Source: Pantoea agglomerans NBRC 102470
GTDB taxonomy: Bacteria; Pseudomonadota; Gammaproteobacteria; Enterobacterales; Enterobacteriaceae
Direction of reading: 5' to 3'
Assembly (NCBI RefSeq): GCF_001598475.1
Contig: NZ_BCZA01000001.1
Coordinates: 372,001 to 436,000 of the forward strand
DNA: 64,000 bases
Part shown: one piece after another, positions 34,620 to 47,820 of the stretch
Numbering within the stretch: the stretch's first letter is position 1
Layout of the letters: each line of letters starts with the position of its first letter
Translations under genes and position numbers: made by a program
Notes under the pieces: generated by a model
The model's input: only the letters and a program-made list of their open reading frames with translations
Told to the model about the DNA's origin: nothing
Databases searched by the model: none

Positions 34620-35290
34620 TTAATTATTACCCTGTATTCATTAATTATTATTCCCCTGATATGGGGTGAAAAGAAAATGACACAAAAAGGTAAAACTACA
34701 AAGTGCAATAAAAGTAACAAAATGTGATGTCTATATTCAGTTGATGGATAACAGCGAGGAACAGAAGATTAAATTGTAAAGTAATAAGATTTTCTTCTAA
34801 TAAGTAATCATGAGCTATCTGATGTTATATCTCTATTTATCAATGGTTTATGTTTATATGTAGTGGTCTTAAATGGGCTTTTTTTGTACACTTTTAAATC
34901 AATATAACCCCTGATTTAATTATGGGTGATTATCCGCTAAGAATAGCCTTATAAGGCTTTTATCCTAACCATTAGTCTGCGTATTAATATTTGTTCATCT
35001 TTATAGAATATTCTTTCTGGCCCGATAATCACCTCCGGAATAATAGTCAGAGTTGCTGATTAAATATTGATCATCCTGTTTATAAAATAGCCTGATAAAG
35101 ATACGCAGATTAATGTGTCTGCAGGGGGAAATGAAAAACTTTTGTTAAATAAAGCCAGGGTGTTCTGACATTTCCGGGCGAGTTCCCCGCGTAATCGCTG
35201 CACCAGCGCGAGGCAAACTGCGCTAAAACAGGGCAGTGGAGGGGCTTTTCTGGAGAGATAATTTATCAGCGATCACAAAAGCGATATTTC
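34620..35290. other. Long AT-rich porin upstream region
   Basis: About 670 bp with no credible ORF and markedly higher AT than the rest of the window (34680-35110 especially). It must include the porin promoter and upstream activation sites; individual OmpR or H-NS sites cannot be assigned by eye. TGCACC at 35199-35204 is at most half of an NtrC-type site. Confidence 0.55.
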
Positions 35291-35296
35291 ATCCCG

Positions 35297-35310
35297 TGAA
35301 TGCATAATTC
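35297..35310 (+). promoter_or_regulatory. ArgR-box-like site upstream of astC
   Basis: TGAATGCATAATTC resembles an ARG box (TGAAT-N4-ATTCA). A second inverted pair, ATTCAC (35352-35357) and GTGAAT (35374-35379), lies between it and the sigma-54 promoter. ArgR activates ast in E. coli and Salmonella. Confidence 0.45.
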
Positions 35311-35443
35311 TGCTGTTTAAAACCCGGTTCTGGCGCTGCAATCAGACAACTATTCACTATATATGCAAATTAAGTGAATATTGTCAACATCTAACTCATT
35401 GATATTACGTCGTGAAGACCATTTTATGCATTAATTCTCTGGC

Positions 35444-35459
35444 TGGCACGTTAACTGCA
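35444..35459 (+). promoter_or_regulatory. Sigma-54 promoter of astCADBE
   Basis: TGGCACGTTAACTGCA matches the -24/-12 consensus TGGCACG-N4-TTGCA with one mismatch; GG (35445-35446) and GC (35457-35458) have the required spacing. It leaves a leader of about 80 bp before astC. Fits nitrogen-regulated expression. Confidence 0.8.
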
Positions 35460-35548
35460 CTCTACAGTAGGGCTGCACTACAACATCTTTTAACAATTTT
35501 AAAACATAAGCTTTACCCGGCCGGTAAAGTAAAGCAGGAGAGTGGGTT

Positions 35549-36765
35549 ATGGCACTGCACGTTTCACGTCACGATTTCGATCAATGGATGATGCCGGTTT
35601 ATGCGCCTGCGACTTTTATACCGATTCGCGCGGAAGGCTCCACCGTCTGGGATCAAAACGGCAAAGATTATATCGACTTCGCCGGTGGCATTGCCGTCAA
35701 TGCGTTAGGGCATGCGCATCCGGCATTACAACAGGCGCTGCAGGAACAGGCCGCACGTTTATGGCACACCGGTAATGGCTACACCAACGAACCGATCCTG
35801 CGGCTGGCGAAGCAGTTGATCGATGCCACCTTCGCTGACCGGGTGTTCTTCTGTAACTCCGGGGCGGAGGCGAACGAAGCGGCGCTGAAACTGGCGCGCA
35901 AGGTGGCACATGATCGTGTGGGTCCGCATAAAAGTGGAATCGTGGCGTTTAAGAATGCATTTCATGGCCGCACCCTGTTTACGGTAACCGCCGGGGGTCA
36001 GCCCGCTTACTCAAAAGATTTTGCGCCGCTGCCGCCAGAGATCCAGCATGCCCCGTTTAACGATCTGGCGGCGGCGGCTGAACTGATTAATGACCATACC
36101 TGCGCAGTCATTGTTGAACCGATTCAGGGTGAAGGTGGCGTGCTGCCTGCCGATCCGGCGTTTCTGCGTGGATTGCGTGAGCTCTGTGATAAGCATCAGG
36201 CTTTGCTGATTTTTGATGAAGTGCAGAGTGGCGTTGGCCGTACCGGTTCGCTTTATGCCTACATGCATTATGGCGTCACGCCGGATGTGCTCACCAGCGC
36301 CAAAGCGCTGGGCGGCGGCTTCCCGATTGGTGCGATGCTGACGCGCGAAGATCTGGCGCTGGTGATGGGCGTTGGCACCCACGGCACCACCTATGGCGGC
36401 AATCCGCTGGCGGGCGCAGTGGCAGGTAAAGTCATGGAACTGATCAACCAGCCTGAACTGATGGCGGGTGTAACAGAACGTCACCAGTGGATTGTGGCGG
36501 CACTGGATGAGATCAACCAGCGTCTGCACCTGTTTAAAGAAGTGCGCGGTCTTGGCCTGCTGATTGGCGCGGTGCTCACCGACGATTTTGCCGGTAAAGC
36601 CAAAGCGATCAACCTTGCCGCCGCGGAAATGGGCGTCATGGTGCTGATTGCGGGTGCCAATGTGGTGCGTTTTGCCCCGGCGCTGAATATCAGTGAGCAG
36701 GAAGTGAAGCTGGGCATGGCCCGCTTTGCCGAAGTGTGCGAAAGCCTGGTGCGAGGGTCAACATC

Positions 36766-36769
<4 letters not shown>
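35549..36769 (+). CDS. astC: Succinylornithine transaminase AstC
   Basis: PLP-dependent class III aminotransferase, 406 residues, converting N2-succinylornithine and 2-oxoglutarate to succinylglutamate semialdehyde and glutamate in arginine catabolism (step 3). Features: [35 protein letters not shown], the PLP-Asp region [14 protein letters not shown] and the Schiff-base lysine in [15 protein letters not shown]. First gene of the ast operon, behind the sigma-54 promoter. Its stop overlaps the astA start. Confidence 0.97.
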
Positions 36770-40588
<3,819 letters not shown>

Positions 40589-40638
40589 AGGAGGGGGCAG
40601 CACAGTCTGCCGCCTGCTCAGGGCGAAAAGGAGGAACG

Positions 40639-41634
40639 ATGCAGGACTTTTTACAGCAAACGCTCTCCGGCGAGGTGCCGCGTAAGCGTAGTGGTGAAAC
40701 GGCGCATCTTCGCTGGCAATGGTTGTATCACGGCATACTGTTGATGGAGCCGACGGTGCCGGTTAAACAGGCGCTGGTGCTCTCTGCCGGGATCCACGGC
40801 AATGAAACGGCCCCGGTAGAAATGGTGAACCAGCTGGTTAATCCGCTGCTGCGGGGCGAAAAGCCGTTACAGCAGCGCATGCTGGTGATTCTGGGTAATC
40901 CCTCAGCGCTACGCACCGGTAAGCGCTATGTGCGTTATGACATTAACCGGCTGTTTGGCGGACGCTGGCAGCAGATTGATGATGGTGATGAGGCCCGCCG
41001 CGTGCTGCGGCTGGAGCAGACGCTGGAGACCTTCTGGCAGCTGGGCGAGTGCGATGAAACGCGCTGGCACCTCGACATGCACACCGCAATTCGTGGCTCT
41101 TATCATCCTCAGTTTGGCGTGATGCCGCACAATGAACGCCCCTGGCCGCCCGCGTTTCTTGACTGGCTGGCCGCTGCCGGGCTGGAAGCGCTGGTGTTCC
41201 ATCGCTCGCCGGGCGGCACCTTTACCCACTTCAGCTGCGAGCACTTCGGTGCGGCCAGCTGTACCCTGGAGCTGGGCAAAGCGCTGCCGTTTGGCGAAAA
41301 CGATCTCAGTCAGTTCAGTGCGGCACAGCAGGCGCTGGCGTCTTTACTCTATGGCGAAGCGCTGCCTGCGGCGGCGGTTAGACCGCGTCACTATCGGGTC
41401 GCGCAGCAGATCACCCGACTGAGTGAGCACTTTACGCTGCATATGTCGCCGGAAACGCTGAACTTTACCGCGTTTCCACAGGGGACGTTGCTGGCGGAAG
41501 ATGGTAGCACCCGCTATTACGTGCAGCAGGCGCGGGAGTATGTGCTGTTCCCTAACCCTAACGTGGCCGCCGGGCTGCGTGCCGGACTGATGCTGATTGA
41601 AGAGAGCGAACAGACTCAGGCGCTGCCGGTCTGA
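40639..41634 (+). CDS. astE: Succinylglutamate desuccinylase AstE
   Basis: Zinc hydrolase of the AspA/AstE family releasing glutamate and succinate, the last AST step. 331 residues from ATG 40639, which has a perfect AAGGAGG site; the frame is open to a GTG at 40585 but that part is not conserved. Zinc ligands lie in SAGIHGNETAP (His and Glu) and HLDMHTAIRG (His); FTHFS and CTLELGKALPFGEND are conserved. It is 50 bp after astB, the largest gap in the operon. Confidence 0.96.
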   Translation: MQDFLQQTLSGEVPRKRSGETAHLRWQWLYHGILLMEPTVPVKQALVLSAGIHGNETAPVEMVNQLVNPLLRGEKPLQQRMLVILGNPSALRTGKRYVRYDINRLFGGRWQQIDDGDEARRVLRLEQTLETFWQLGECDETRWHLDMHTAIRGSYHPQFGVMPHNERPWPPAFLDWLAAAGLEALVFHRSPGGTFTHFSCEHFGAASCTLELGKALPFGENDLSQFSAAQQALASLLYGEALPAAAVRPRHYRVAQQITRLSEHFTLHMSPETLNFTAFPQGTLLAEDGSTRYYVQQAREYVLFPNPNVAAGLRAGLMLIEESEQTQALPV

Positions 41635-41675
41635 TAGCGGTTGTTAACAGCGCAGACCCTCGGCGCTAAAAAACC

Positions 41676-41713
41676 GACAGGAAAAGTGGAAGATCGGCTT
41701 CCGCTTTCCTGTC
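41676..41713 (+). terminator. Hairpin after astE
   Basis: Long imperfect stem GACAGGAAAAGTGGAAG (41676-41692) with CTTCCGCTTTCCTGTC (41698-41713). No clear T-run follows, so it may stabilise or only partly terminate the ast transcript. Confidence 0.55.
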
Positions 41714-41942
41714 GTAACCCTTACACTCCTCCATGATTTCTGCCAAATTCGCTTTAAATTCATAAACATTTTCAATTCCTCACGCCTTTCTTCTTATTCT
41801 CTTCATGATTGCCCGATTTTTATCTTTTATGCTTTCACGGCTTTACTCAGGCTCTGAGTAGTTGACGTTCAGCGTCGTATGCTTGTTTCCGAAGACGCGA
41901 CAGAGTGCTGTCGTCATTATCATGAATTATAAGGACACTATT

Positions 41943-42437
41943 ATGCGCAAACTGACTTCTCTTTTACTGGCTTCTTCGCTGGCGTTTGGTGCAGCCAGCG
42001 CCGTCCATGCAGCCGCTGACAACCTGACTCCACCGCCAGCAGGTAGCGAAAAAGCGATGCACAAGCCGCCAATGCGCCACGGCATGGAGATGATGTTTAA
42101 AGGTCTGAACCTGACCGACGCGCAGAAAACTCAGATGCGCGACATCATGAAAGAGAGCCACAAAGATATGAAACGCCCGTCACTGGACGAGCGTCGTGCG
42201 GCCCACAGCATTATTGCCTCTGACAGCTTCGACCAGAGCAAAGCAGAAGCACAGGCAGAGAAGATGTCCGCCAATGCCAAAGAGCATGCGCTGAAGATGC
42301 TGGAAACCCAGAACAAGCTCTATAACGTGCTGACGCCGGAGCAGAAAAAACAGTACAACGCTAACTTTGAAAAGCGTCTGACTGAGAAAGGCCCGCACGA
42401 GGGCAAAATGGCACCGCCAGCAGAACCGGCTGAATAA
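41943..42437 (+). CDS. spy: ATP-independent periplasmic chaperone Spy
   Basis: 164 residues. Signal peptide MRKLTSLLLASSLAFGAASAVHA, then an all-helical cradle with two LTxxQ-type motifs: LNLTDAQKTQMRDIM and NVLTPEQKKQYNANFEKRLTE. Prevents aggregation of unfolded proteins in the periplasm and in E. coli is induced by Cpx and Bae. ATG 41943 with an AAGGA site. The C-terminal tail is Pro/Ala rich. It lies downstream of astE as in E. coli. Confidence 0.94.
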   Translation: MRKLTSLLLASSLAFGAASAVHAAADNLTPPPAGSEKAMHKPPMRHGMEMMFKGLNLTDAQKTQMRDIMKESHKDMKRPSLDERRAAHSIIASDSFDQSKAEAQAEKMSANAKEHALKMLETQNKLYNVLTPEQKKQYNANFEKRLTEKGPHEGKMAPPAEPAE

Positions 42438-42461
42438 CACTCGTTAAGCGAACGGTCTGAG

Positions 42462-42512
42462 ACCGCCGGCGCTGTCCACTGAAGGTGAGTGGGCAGCGTC
42501 GGCGGTTTTTTT
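42462..42512 (+). terminator. Terminator after spy
   Basis: Stem ACCGCCGGCGCTG (42462-42474) with CAGCGTCGGCGGT (42494-42506) and a T-run reaching 42512, overlapping the cho stop codon. It may serve both converging genes. Confidence 0.8.
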
Positions 42513-43383
42513 ATAGCGGCAGAATAGGGTAGGCACCTGACAGAATCGGGCGGCAGAGGATTTTGTAGCCGTCATGATCAAAACCGCCTTTGGGCCGCTG
42601 CAGTTTTCTGGCCTCATCCATGCTGCTGACCGAACCGAGATAGAACCAGTGGTCGATAACGTGGATCTGCGTCATCTCTTTGCCTTCCTCCACCAGCCCC
42701 ACGGCACCCTGCCATGGCCAGCAGAACACCCGCACGTTTTCCAGCGCCTCCAGCAGTCGATCCTGATGATCGCTGACCGGCTCTTTTCCACAGCAGGCCC
42801 CGGCGCAACGGCGCAGTGCCGAGCGGAAGCAGCCTCGCCCCGCACTCAGCGCTTCCAGACCCAGCAGGCCATGACAGAGCTGATACTCATCCGCGAGCTG
42901 CTTGAGCCGTTCCAGCGCGGCGAAGCGACTGCGATAGAGCCCAAACAGGTTGGGGGACTGGCTGAAATCGAGGTCTTTTGCATAGACCACATTCGGTTTG
43001 CCGTCGGTAATCTGCAATGAACAGAGCTGCCGGTTTTTGCGCAGTCGCTTATTGAACAGCGGCTGCTGGGTTTTGATCATCTGCGCTTCCAGCAGCAGCG
43101 CGCCGAGGTCGCCCGCGGTAGGGATCCAGCTTACACGCCGCGACTGGCGCAGCATTTTCGCCTCATCCGGGGTGCGGAAATGGGACATCACCCGCGAACG
43201 CAGATTCACACTTTTACCGATATAGAGCGGCAGCGACTCACTTTCGCCATGAAAGGTATAGACGCCAGGATGATTTGGCAGGCCTTCCAGCCATTCACGC
43301 AGGTGTTCGGGATATTGATAAATTGCATTCGCGTCGGGTTCGGGGCGAAGTATGGCAGAACGTCTGACCAAGATGGACTCCAT
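42511..43383 (-). CDS. cho: Excinuclease Cho (UvrC homologue)
   Basis: 290 residues. GIY-YIG endonuclease domain: GVYTFHGESESLPLYIGKSV (GVYTF for GIY, YIG intact), catalytic Arg in NLRSRVMSHF, and Glu in LLLEAQMIKTQQPLFNKRLR. Cho makes the 3' incision at bulky lesions with UvrAB and lacks the UvrC C-terminal half; the length here fits. In E. coli it is LexA-controlled, and a LexA-like box lies next to this start codon. Confidence 0.95.
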   Translation of the reverse strand: MESILVRRSAILRPEPDANAIYQYPEHLREWLEGLPNHPGVYTFHGESESLPLYIGKSVNLRSRVMSHFRTPDEAKMLRQSRRVSWIPTAGDLGALLLEAQMIKTQQPLFNKRLRKNRQLCSLQITDGKPNVVYAKDLDFSQSPNLFGLYRSRFAALERLKQLADEYQLCHGLLGLEALSAGRGCFRSALRRCAGACCGKEPVSDHQDRLLEALENVRVFCWPWQGAVGLVEEGKEMTQIHVIDHWFYLGSVSSMDEARKLQRPKGGFDHDGYKILCRPILSGAYPILPL

Positions 43384-43384
43384 T

Positions 43385-43404
43385 TACTGGTTGTCCATAC
43401 AGCA
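43385..43404. promoter_or_regulatory. LexA box of cho
   Basis: TACTGGTTGTCCATACAGCA: CTGG-N8-ACAG, one change from the CTGT-N8-ACAG core, beginning two bases upstream of the cho start codon. Confidence 0.75.
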
Positions 43405-43438
43405 TAACAGGCAGGTGAAATGATCGCCAGCCGTCTGG

Positions 43439-44329
43439 TTACAGAGACCGTGTTGCCCGCCAGCAGATCAGCGAGCCGAGCGTGATCATCGCCACGCCCT
43501 GCCAGAAGGCCAGTGGCGGCGTCAGGCCGAGCCACAGCGATCCCATCAGGGCCGACAGCACCGGCGTAAAGTAGGAGGCGGTGGCCAGCAGCGTCAGATT
43601 GCCCTGCTGAATTCCGTGATTCCAGGCGGAATAGGCGATGGCGGTGGAGAGCCCGACAAACAGCACCTCCAGCAGCGGCACCGGCGTAAAGGTCATCGGT
43701 GCAGTGTGATCGCTGAAGGCATATTTCAGCCACAGCGCCAGTGCAGTCAGGATAAAAAACAGCGTGACGCCATTAGAACCACGGGCAAAGCGGCGGGTGA
43801 GATTGTTGTAGAGCGCCCAGGTCAGGGCGGCGATAAAGGCCAGTGCATAGGCGACCGGGTTGCGCAGCATATTCTGCCACAACAGCGCCGGCGATCCGCT
43901 GCCGCTGCCTTTCATTACCCAGACGATCCCCAGCAGCGACAGCAGCAGTCCTGGCCACAGCCAGACACGGAAACGCTGCTGATTAAATGGGATCGCCAGC
44001 ACGATGGTCAGGCAGGGCCAGAGATAGTTAATCATCCCCAGCTCCAGCGACTGGCTGCGATCGCTGGCCAGCCCGATGGCCAGCGCCAGACAGATTTCAT
44101 AGCCGACAAAGAGTACGCCCCCCAGCCACAGGTAGATGGCGGGCATTGCGCCAGGTCTGGGCAGGCCCCGGGTCAGGCAGAGCAGACACGCCGTGGTGGT
44201 GTAGATCAGCGCCGCACCACCGGTGGCGCCAAAGGCTTCACTGACGCTGCGCAGCAGGCCAACGGTCGTACTCCAGAGCAGAATGGCGACAAGCCCGACG
44301 AGGGTCGCGCGCGAAACGGTGGCAGGCAT
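43439..44329 (-). CDS. yddG: YddG-like aromatic amino acid exporter (DMT/EamA)
   Basis: 296 residues with ten transmembrane helices in two EamA repeats. Strong YddG pattern: LVGLVAILLWSTTVGLLRSV, LLFVGYEICLALA-like segment LFVGYEICLALAIGLA, LGMINYLWPCLTI, AYALAFIAALTWALYNNLTR, AYSAWNHGIQQGNLTLLA and TASYFTPVLSALM. E. coli YddG exports aromatic amino acids and paraquat-type compounds. It lies between nadE and cho, probably in one minus-strand transcript with nadE. Confidence 0.9.
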   Translation of the reverse strand: MPATVSRATLVGLVAILLWSTTVGLLRSVSEAFGATGGAALIYTTTACLLCLTRGLPRPGAMPAIYLWLGGVLFVGYEICLALAIGLASDRSQSLELGMINYLWPCLTIVLAIPFNQQRFRVWLWPGLLLSLLGIVWVMKGSGSGSPALLWQNMLRNPVAYALAFIAALTWALYNNLTRRFARGSNGVTLFFILTALALWLKYAFSDHTAPMTFTPVPLLEVLFVGLSTAIAYSAWNHGIQQGNLTLLATASYFTPVLSALMGSLWLGLTPPLAFWQGVAMITLGSLICWRATRSL

Positions 44330-44358
44330 GCAGCGATCAACAAAGTCAGTGAGAGAAG

Positions 44359-44382
44359 CCTCCCTTGCCGCGGCAAGGGAGG
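44359..44382. terminator. Perfect palindrome between nadE and yddG
   Basis: CCTCCCTTGCCG-CGGCAAGGGAGG (44359-44382), 12-bp arms with no loop; on the minus strand it follows the nadE stop by 7 bp but has only a weak pyrimidine tail, so attenuation rather than full termination is likely. Confidence 0.5.
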
Positions 44383-44389
44383 GGCAGGA

Positions 44390-45214
44390 TTACTTCCAGA
44401 AGTCGTCGAATACCGTGATCGGCGGACGACGTTTGTGCTCGGTTTTCTGATACCAGCCTTCGATGATACGGGCGCTGTCAGGATTGATGCTTTTGCCTTC
44501 CAGGTAGTCATCAATCATCTCATAGGTGACGCCCAGCGCCACTTCATCCTGCAGGCCTGGACGATCATCTTCCAGATCGGCAGTCGGTTTTTTCAGATAG
44601 AGATGCTCCGGGCAGCCAAGGTGTTTCAGCAACTGCTTGCCCTGACGCTTGTTCAGGCGAAACAGGGGATTGATGTCCGTGCCGCCATCGCCATACTTGG
44701 TGAAGAAACCGGTCACGGCTTCAGCCGCGTGATCGGTGCCGACCACTACGCCTTTGGTCATGCCGGCGATGCTGTATTGCGCTTTCATCCGCTCACGGGC
44801 TTTTTCATTGCCGCGGACAAAATCGGAAAGCGTAATACCCGCCTCTTTCAGCGCGCGCTCACTGGCCAGCACCGACTCTTTGATGTTTACCACCAGCGAA
44901 CGGTCGGGTTTGATAAAGGCCAGCGCGTCCTGACAATCCTGCTCATCCGCCTGCACACCATAGGGCAGACGCACGGCAATAAAGGTGTAGTCGTTATCAC
45001 CGCTCTCCTGACGCAGTTCGGTGATCGCCCGCTGCGCCAGCGCGCCCGCCAGGGTTGAATCCTGACCGCCGCTGATCCCCAGCACCAGCGTTTTCAGGCC
45101 GCTGTGACGTTTCAGGTAGGCTTTAAGAAAATCGATGCTGACGCGCACTTCCTGGTCGGCGTCGATAGTGGGCTTCACACCCAGGGCTTCAATAATTTCC
45201 TGCTGCAGTGACAT
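44390..45214 (-). CDS. nadE: Ammonia-dependent NAD+ synthetase NadE
   Basis: Converts deamido-NAD, ATP and ammonia to NAD+, the final step of NAD synthesis. 274 residues. N-type ATP pyrophosphatase P-loop [14 protein letters not shown] near 45-58; [40 protein letters not shown] and [19 protein letters not shown] are typical. No glutaminase domain, as in E. coli. ATG 45214 follows a GGAGAA site. Confidence 0.97.
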   Translation of the reverse strand: MSLQQEIIEALGVKPTIDADQEVRVSIDFLKAYLKRHSGLKTLVLGISGGQDSTLAGALAQRAITELRQESGDNDYTFIAVRLPYGVQADEQDCQDALAFIKPDRSLVVNIKESVLASERALKEAGITLSDFVRGNEKARERMKAQYSIAGMTKGVVVGTDHAAEAVTGFFTKYGDGGTDINPLFRLNKRQGKQLLKHLGCPEHLYLKKPTADLEDDRPGLQDEVALGVTYEMIDDYLEGKSINPDSARIIEGWYQKTEHKRRPPITVFDDFWK

Positions 45215-45332
45215 GAACTTCTCCTCAGGTCAGTGGCCGGTCGGCTCGATGCGAACGTTTTATTAAAGCTAACGTGCCTTTGCGAAAACAACAAGCCAAA
45301 GCGGTAACTGATTACCATGAAACGTTGCGAAA

Positions 45333-46535
45333 TCAGTGAGTTTTTACCTGCGGCAGCGGTTTTTTCGCCAGCACGCTAAACATCAGAATCGCCGTCATAA
45401 AGCAGCCAAAAATGGTGGCGCACATGCTCAGCACCGAGGTGCCACCGATGCCGGTAATCGGCACGGTAATCGCACCCAGCGTGAACATCGTGACGCCAAT
45501 CACCGCGGAGGCGCTACCAGCGCGATGGCCCTGACTCTGCATCGCCAGGGACGAGGCGGTGGTAGCGATAACGCCGTTGCTGGCAATGGTAAAGAACAGT
45601 GCCACCAGCAGCAGCGCTAAGGGAGCATGCAGCAGCGCGGCCAGCAGCAGCAGACTGGAGGCGACAAAGGCCAGCGTCAGTCCGCCTTTCAGCACCCGAT
45701 ATTCGCCCCACAATGGACAGAGGCGGGCGCTGGTCTGTGAAGCAATCACCAGGCCAAACCCGTTGGCCGCAAAGCAGAAGCTAAAGGCCTGGGGCGAAAG
45801 ACCATAGAGTTGCTGCAGCACGAACGGCGAGGCACCGATGTAGGCGAACATGCCGGACATCATAAATCCCTGGGTCAGGCAGAAGCCCATGAAGGGGCGA
45901 TGGGTAATCACCTGACCCAATGCCGCGTAGGCGGAGAATATTGATCCTTTACTGCGGCGTGCCTCAGGCAGGGTTTCATGCAGCTTCCAGCGCGCCAGCA
46001 GGATCAGCAGAATGGCAATGCCGCCCAGCACCATGAAGATGCCGCGCCAGTTTAAAATCGTCATCAGCACGCCGCCTAATACCGGTGCACCGATCGGTGC
46101 CAGACCGTTGACTAGCATCAGCAGAGCGAAGAATCGCGTCAGCTCATGGCCGCTGTACATATCGCGTGCAATTGCCCGTGACAGCACCGCACCGCCCGCA
46201 CCTGCTAACCCTTCGAACAGCCGCGCCAGCAGCAGCTGGTTAATATCCTGCGCCAGCGCACAGCCCATCGAGGCGATAAACAGCAACACCAGTGACAGGG
46301 TCAGCGGGCGCAGGCGGCCGAACTTATCACTCATCGGGCCAAAGAGCAGCTGACCAAAGCCGAGACCTAACAGTCCGGCGGTCAGACTCAGCTGCGCGGT
46401 AGCGGTTTCAGTGTGCAGATCCTGGGCCATTTGTGGCAGCGCAGGCAGATAGAGGTCGATGCAGAGCGGGCCCAGTGCGGCCAGCAGGCCCAGCGTAATG
46501 GCATAAACCAGGCGATTGGAGTGTACAGGGGTCAT
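45333..46535 (-). CDS. Bcr/CflA-family multidrug efflux MFS transporter
   Basis: 400 residues, twelve transmembrane helices. Family motifs: CIDLYLPALPQMAQDL in TM1, motif A GFGQLLFGPMSDKFGR between TM2 and TM3, ARLFEGLAGAGGAVLSRAIARD in TM4-5, and a TM5 PIGAPVLGG segment. Drug:H+ antiporter type; substrates (bicyclomycin, chloramphenicol or others) cannot be assigned. Divergent from osmE across about 300 bp. Confidence 0.9.
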   Translation of the reverse strand: MTPVHSNRLVYAITLGLLAALGPLCIDLYLPALPQMAQDLHTETATAQLSLTAGLLGLGFGQLLFGPMSDKFGRLRPLTLSLVLLFIASMGCALAQDINQLLLARLFEGLAGAGGAVLSRAIARDMYSGHELTRFFALLMLVNGLAPIGAPVLGGVLMTILNWRGIFMVLGGIAILLILLARWKLHETLPEARRSKGSIFSAYAALGQVITHRPFMGFCLTQGFMMSGMFAYIGASPFVLQQLYGLSPQAFSFCFAANGFGLVIASQTSARLCPLWGEYRVLKGGLTLAFVASSLLLLAALLHAPLALLLVALFFTIASNGVIATTASSLAMQSQGHRAGSASAVIGVTMFTLGAITVPITGIGGTSVLSMCATIFGCFMTAILMFSVLAKKPLPQVKTH

Positions 46536-46837
46536 TTATCCTCGGGATTGTCAGCGATGGGGTAAACAGAAAGCGGGTAAGTCAGTGAAAAACAGCGGCC
46601 GGTAACGTGACATTTACGCCAATCTGCGACTGCGCGGATGACGGTGTGGTCTCTGAAAACGGGGCGCTATCGGGTACCTGTTTTGCCGGGCAGTATACGT
46701 CTGCGTTGACAGCAAAACAGCCTTCTTTACGAAATCCTGACATTTGGCAGGCCACTAATTGTTCGTCATAAACTTGATAAATCAGCATTTATGTTCCAGG
46801 CTTGTTTCCACATGGACAATAAATGAGGAACAACAAG
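46536..46837. other. Divergent region between the MFS gene and osmE
   Basis: 302 bp. Contains an osmE-side ribosome site (GAGGA, 46825-46829) and should carry the osmotic/stationary-phase promoters of osmE; none was assigned. No ORF called. Confidence 0.5.
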
Positions 46838-47173
46838 ATGAATAAAGTGATGGGATGTATCGCTGCGGCGCTGACGCTGGCTGCACTGTCTGGTTGTACG
46901 ACTTACGATCGTGCGGAAAGCTACGTGACTAAGCCAGTGGTAAAGGATGTTAAAAAGGGTATGACCCGTGATCAGGTTCGTCAGATCGCCGGTACGCCTT
47001 CGACTGAAATCACCATGGTTCACGCGCGCGGCACCTGCCAGACTTATGTACTGGGTCAGCGCGACGGTAAAGCTCAGACTTACTTCGTGAGCTATAACGA
47101 CACCGGCCGTGTCATGAACTACGGCTTCCAGAGCTGTGCGGAATATGACACCGACCCGCAGGTTCAGCAGTAA
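46838..47173 (+). CDS. osmE: Osmotically inducible lipoprotein OsmE
   Basis: 111 residues. Lipoprotein signal [20 protein letters not shown] (lipobox LSGC), +2 Thr so outer-membrane sorting is expected. SmpA/OmlA-type domain: [37 protein letters not shown], and [11 protein letters not shown] at the C terminus. ATG 46838 lies 8 nt after AGGA; an in-frame ATG at 46823 overlaps the ribosome site and was rejected. Monocistronic with its own terminator. Confidence 0.95.
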   Translation: MNKVMGCIAAALTLAALSGCTTYDRAESYVTKPVVKDVKKGMTRDQVRQIAGTPSTEITMVHARGTCQTYVLGQRDGKAQTYFVSYNDTGRVMNYGFQSCAEYDTDPQVQQ

Positions 47174-47194
47174 CTCATAGCACCCCTGAATAGC

Positions 47195-47225
47195 AAACGG
47201 CCCGTCATTATGACGGGCCGTTTTT
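47195..47225. terminator. Terminator between osmE and the DUF6515-like gene
   Basis: Stem AAACGGCCCGTCA (47195-47207) / TGACGGGCCGTTT (47211-47223), T-run to 47225; A-run on the other side lets it serve the converging gene too. Confidence 0.9.
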
Positions 47226-47239
47226 CGTTGTGGCACTGA

Positions 47240-47635
47240 CTACAAACCTGCCGGGCGCGGCACTTCAACATAATCGCCATCTATCTGCCGCTGGTAGAAG
47301 TGGCCAGCCTGCACATAGAAGCGTTTGCCGTTAAAGTCGAGTACCCGCATTTCACTGCTGACCCGCGACTCTGCAGGCGGCTCTGTCACCACATACTCAT
47401 CGCCGTGACGCTGATAATAATTGCCGTTGAGCAGATAATAGGTCAGTCCGCCTATCAGCACCGCGGTTGCGGCTTCAGGCAAAAAGCGCACCGGCCCGGG
47501 TCCGCCCCAGTGTGGCCCGTGGCCGCCGTGGCGATCCCATCCACCCGGCGGGCCCCAGTCGCCAGGATGAGCGAAAGCCAGAGCGGGTGTCAAAAGCGTC
47601 AGCGTCAGAAGCGAGGCGATTATCTTTTTCATCAT
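47240..47635 (-). CDS. Small secreted protein, DUF6515-like
   Basis: 131 residues. Signal peptide MMKKIIASLLTLTLLTPALAFA. Mature N terminus is a Gly/His/Trp/Pro-rich stretch (HPGDWGPPGGWDRHGGHGPH) that could bind metal. A hydrophobic segment (EAATAVLIGGLTYYLLNG, about 54-71) precedes a C-terminal domain (about 72-131) with YYQRHGDEYVV and RFYVQAGHFYQRQIDGDYVE, similar to DUF6515 proteins. Function unknown; periplasmic or envelope-bound. Confidence 0.75.
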   Translation of the reverse strand: MMKKIIASLLTLTLLTPALAFAHPGDWGPPGGWDRHGGHGPHWGGPGPVRFLPEAATAVLIGGLTYYLLNGNYYQRHGDEYVVTEPPAESRVSSEMRVLDFNGKRFYVQAGHFYQRQIDGDYVEVPRPAGL

Positions 47636-47820
47636 GTGTTCTCCTCATAAGACTGGATGCAGAATTCGCTTTTTACCCGGCAAAGACAAGCACTAAAGCG
47701 GCGATTTTTCGCCTGTTTACCATGCTTAACGCTTTCTTAACGGCGTTGCCATTAATGGAGGAGATTATGGAGAAGAAGGGCGGGAATAACCTGGCGCGGG
47801 CGCGCCAGGTTCAGAGCAGA

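Noticed and set aside
43616-45058. 480-codon plus-strand ORF
   Set aside because: Antisense to yddG and the 3' half of nadE, both clear genes. Low-complexity Gln/Arg-rich translation with no family resemblance.
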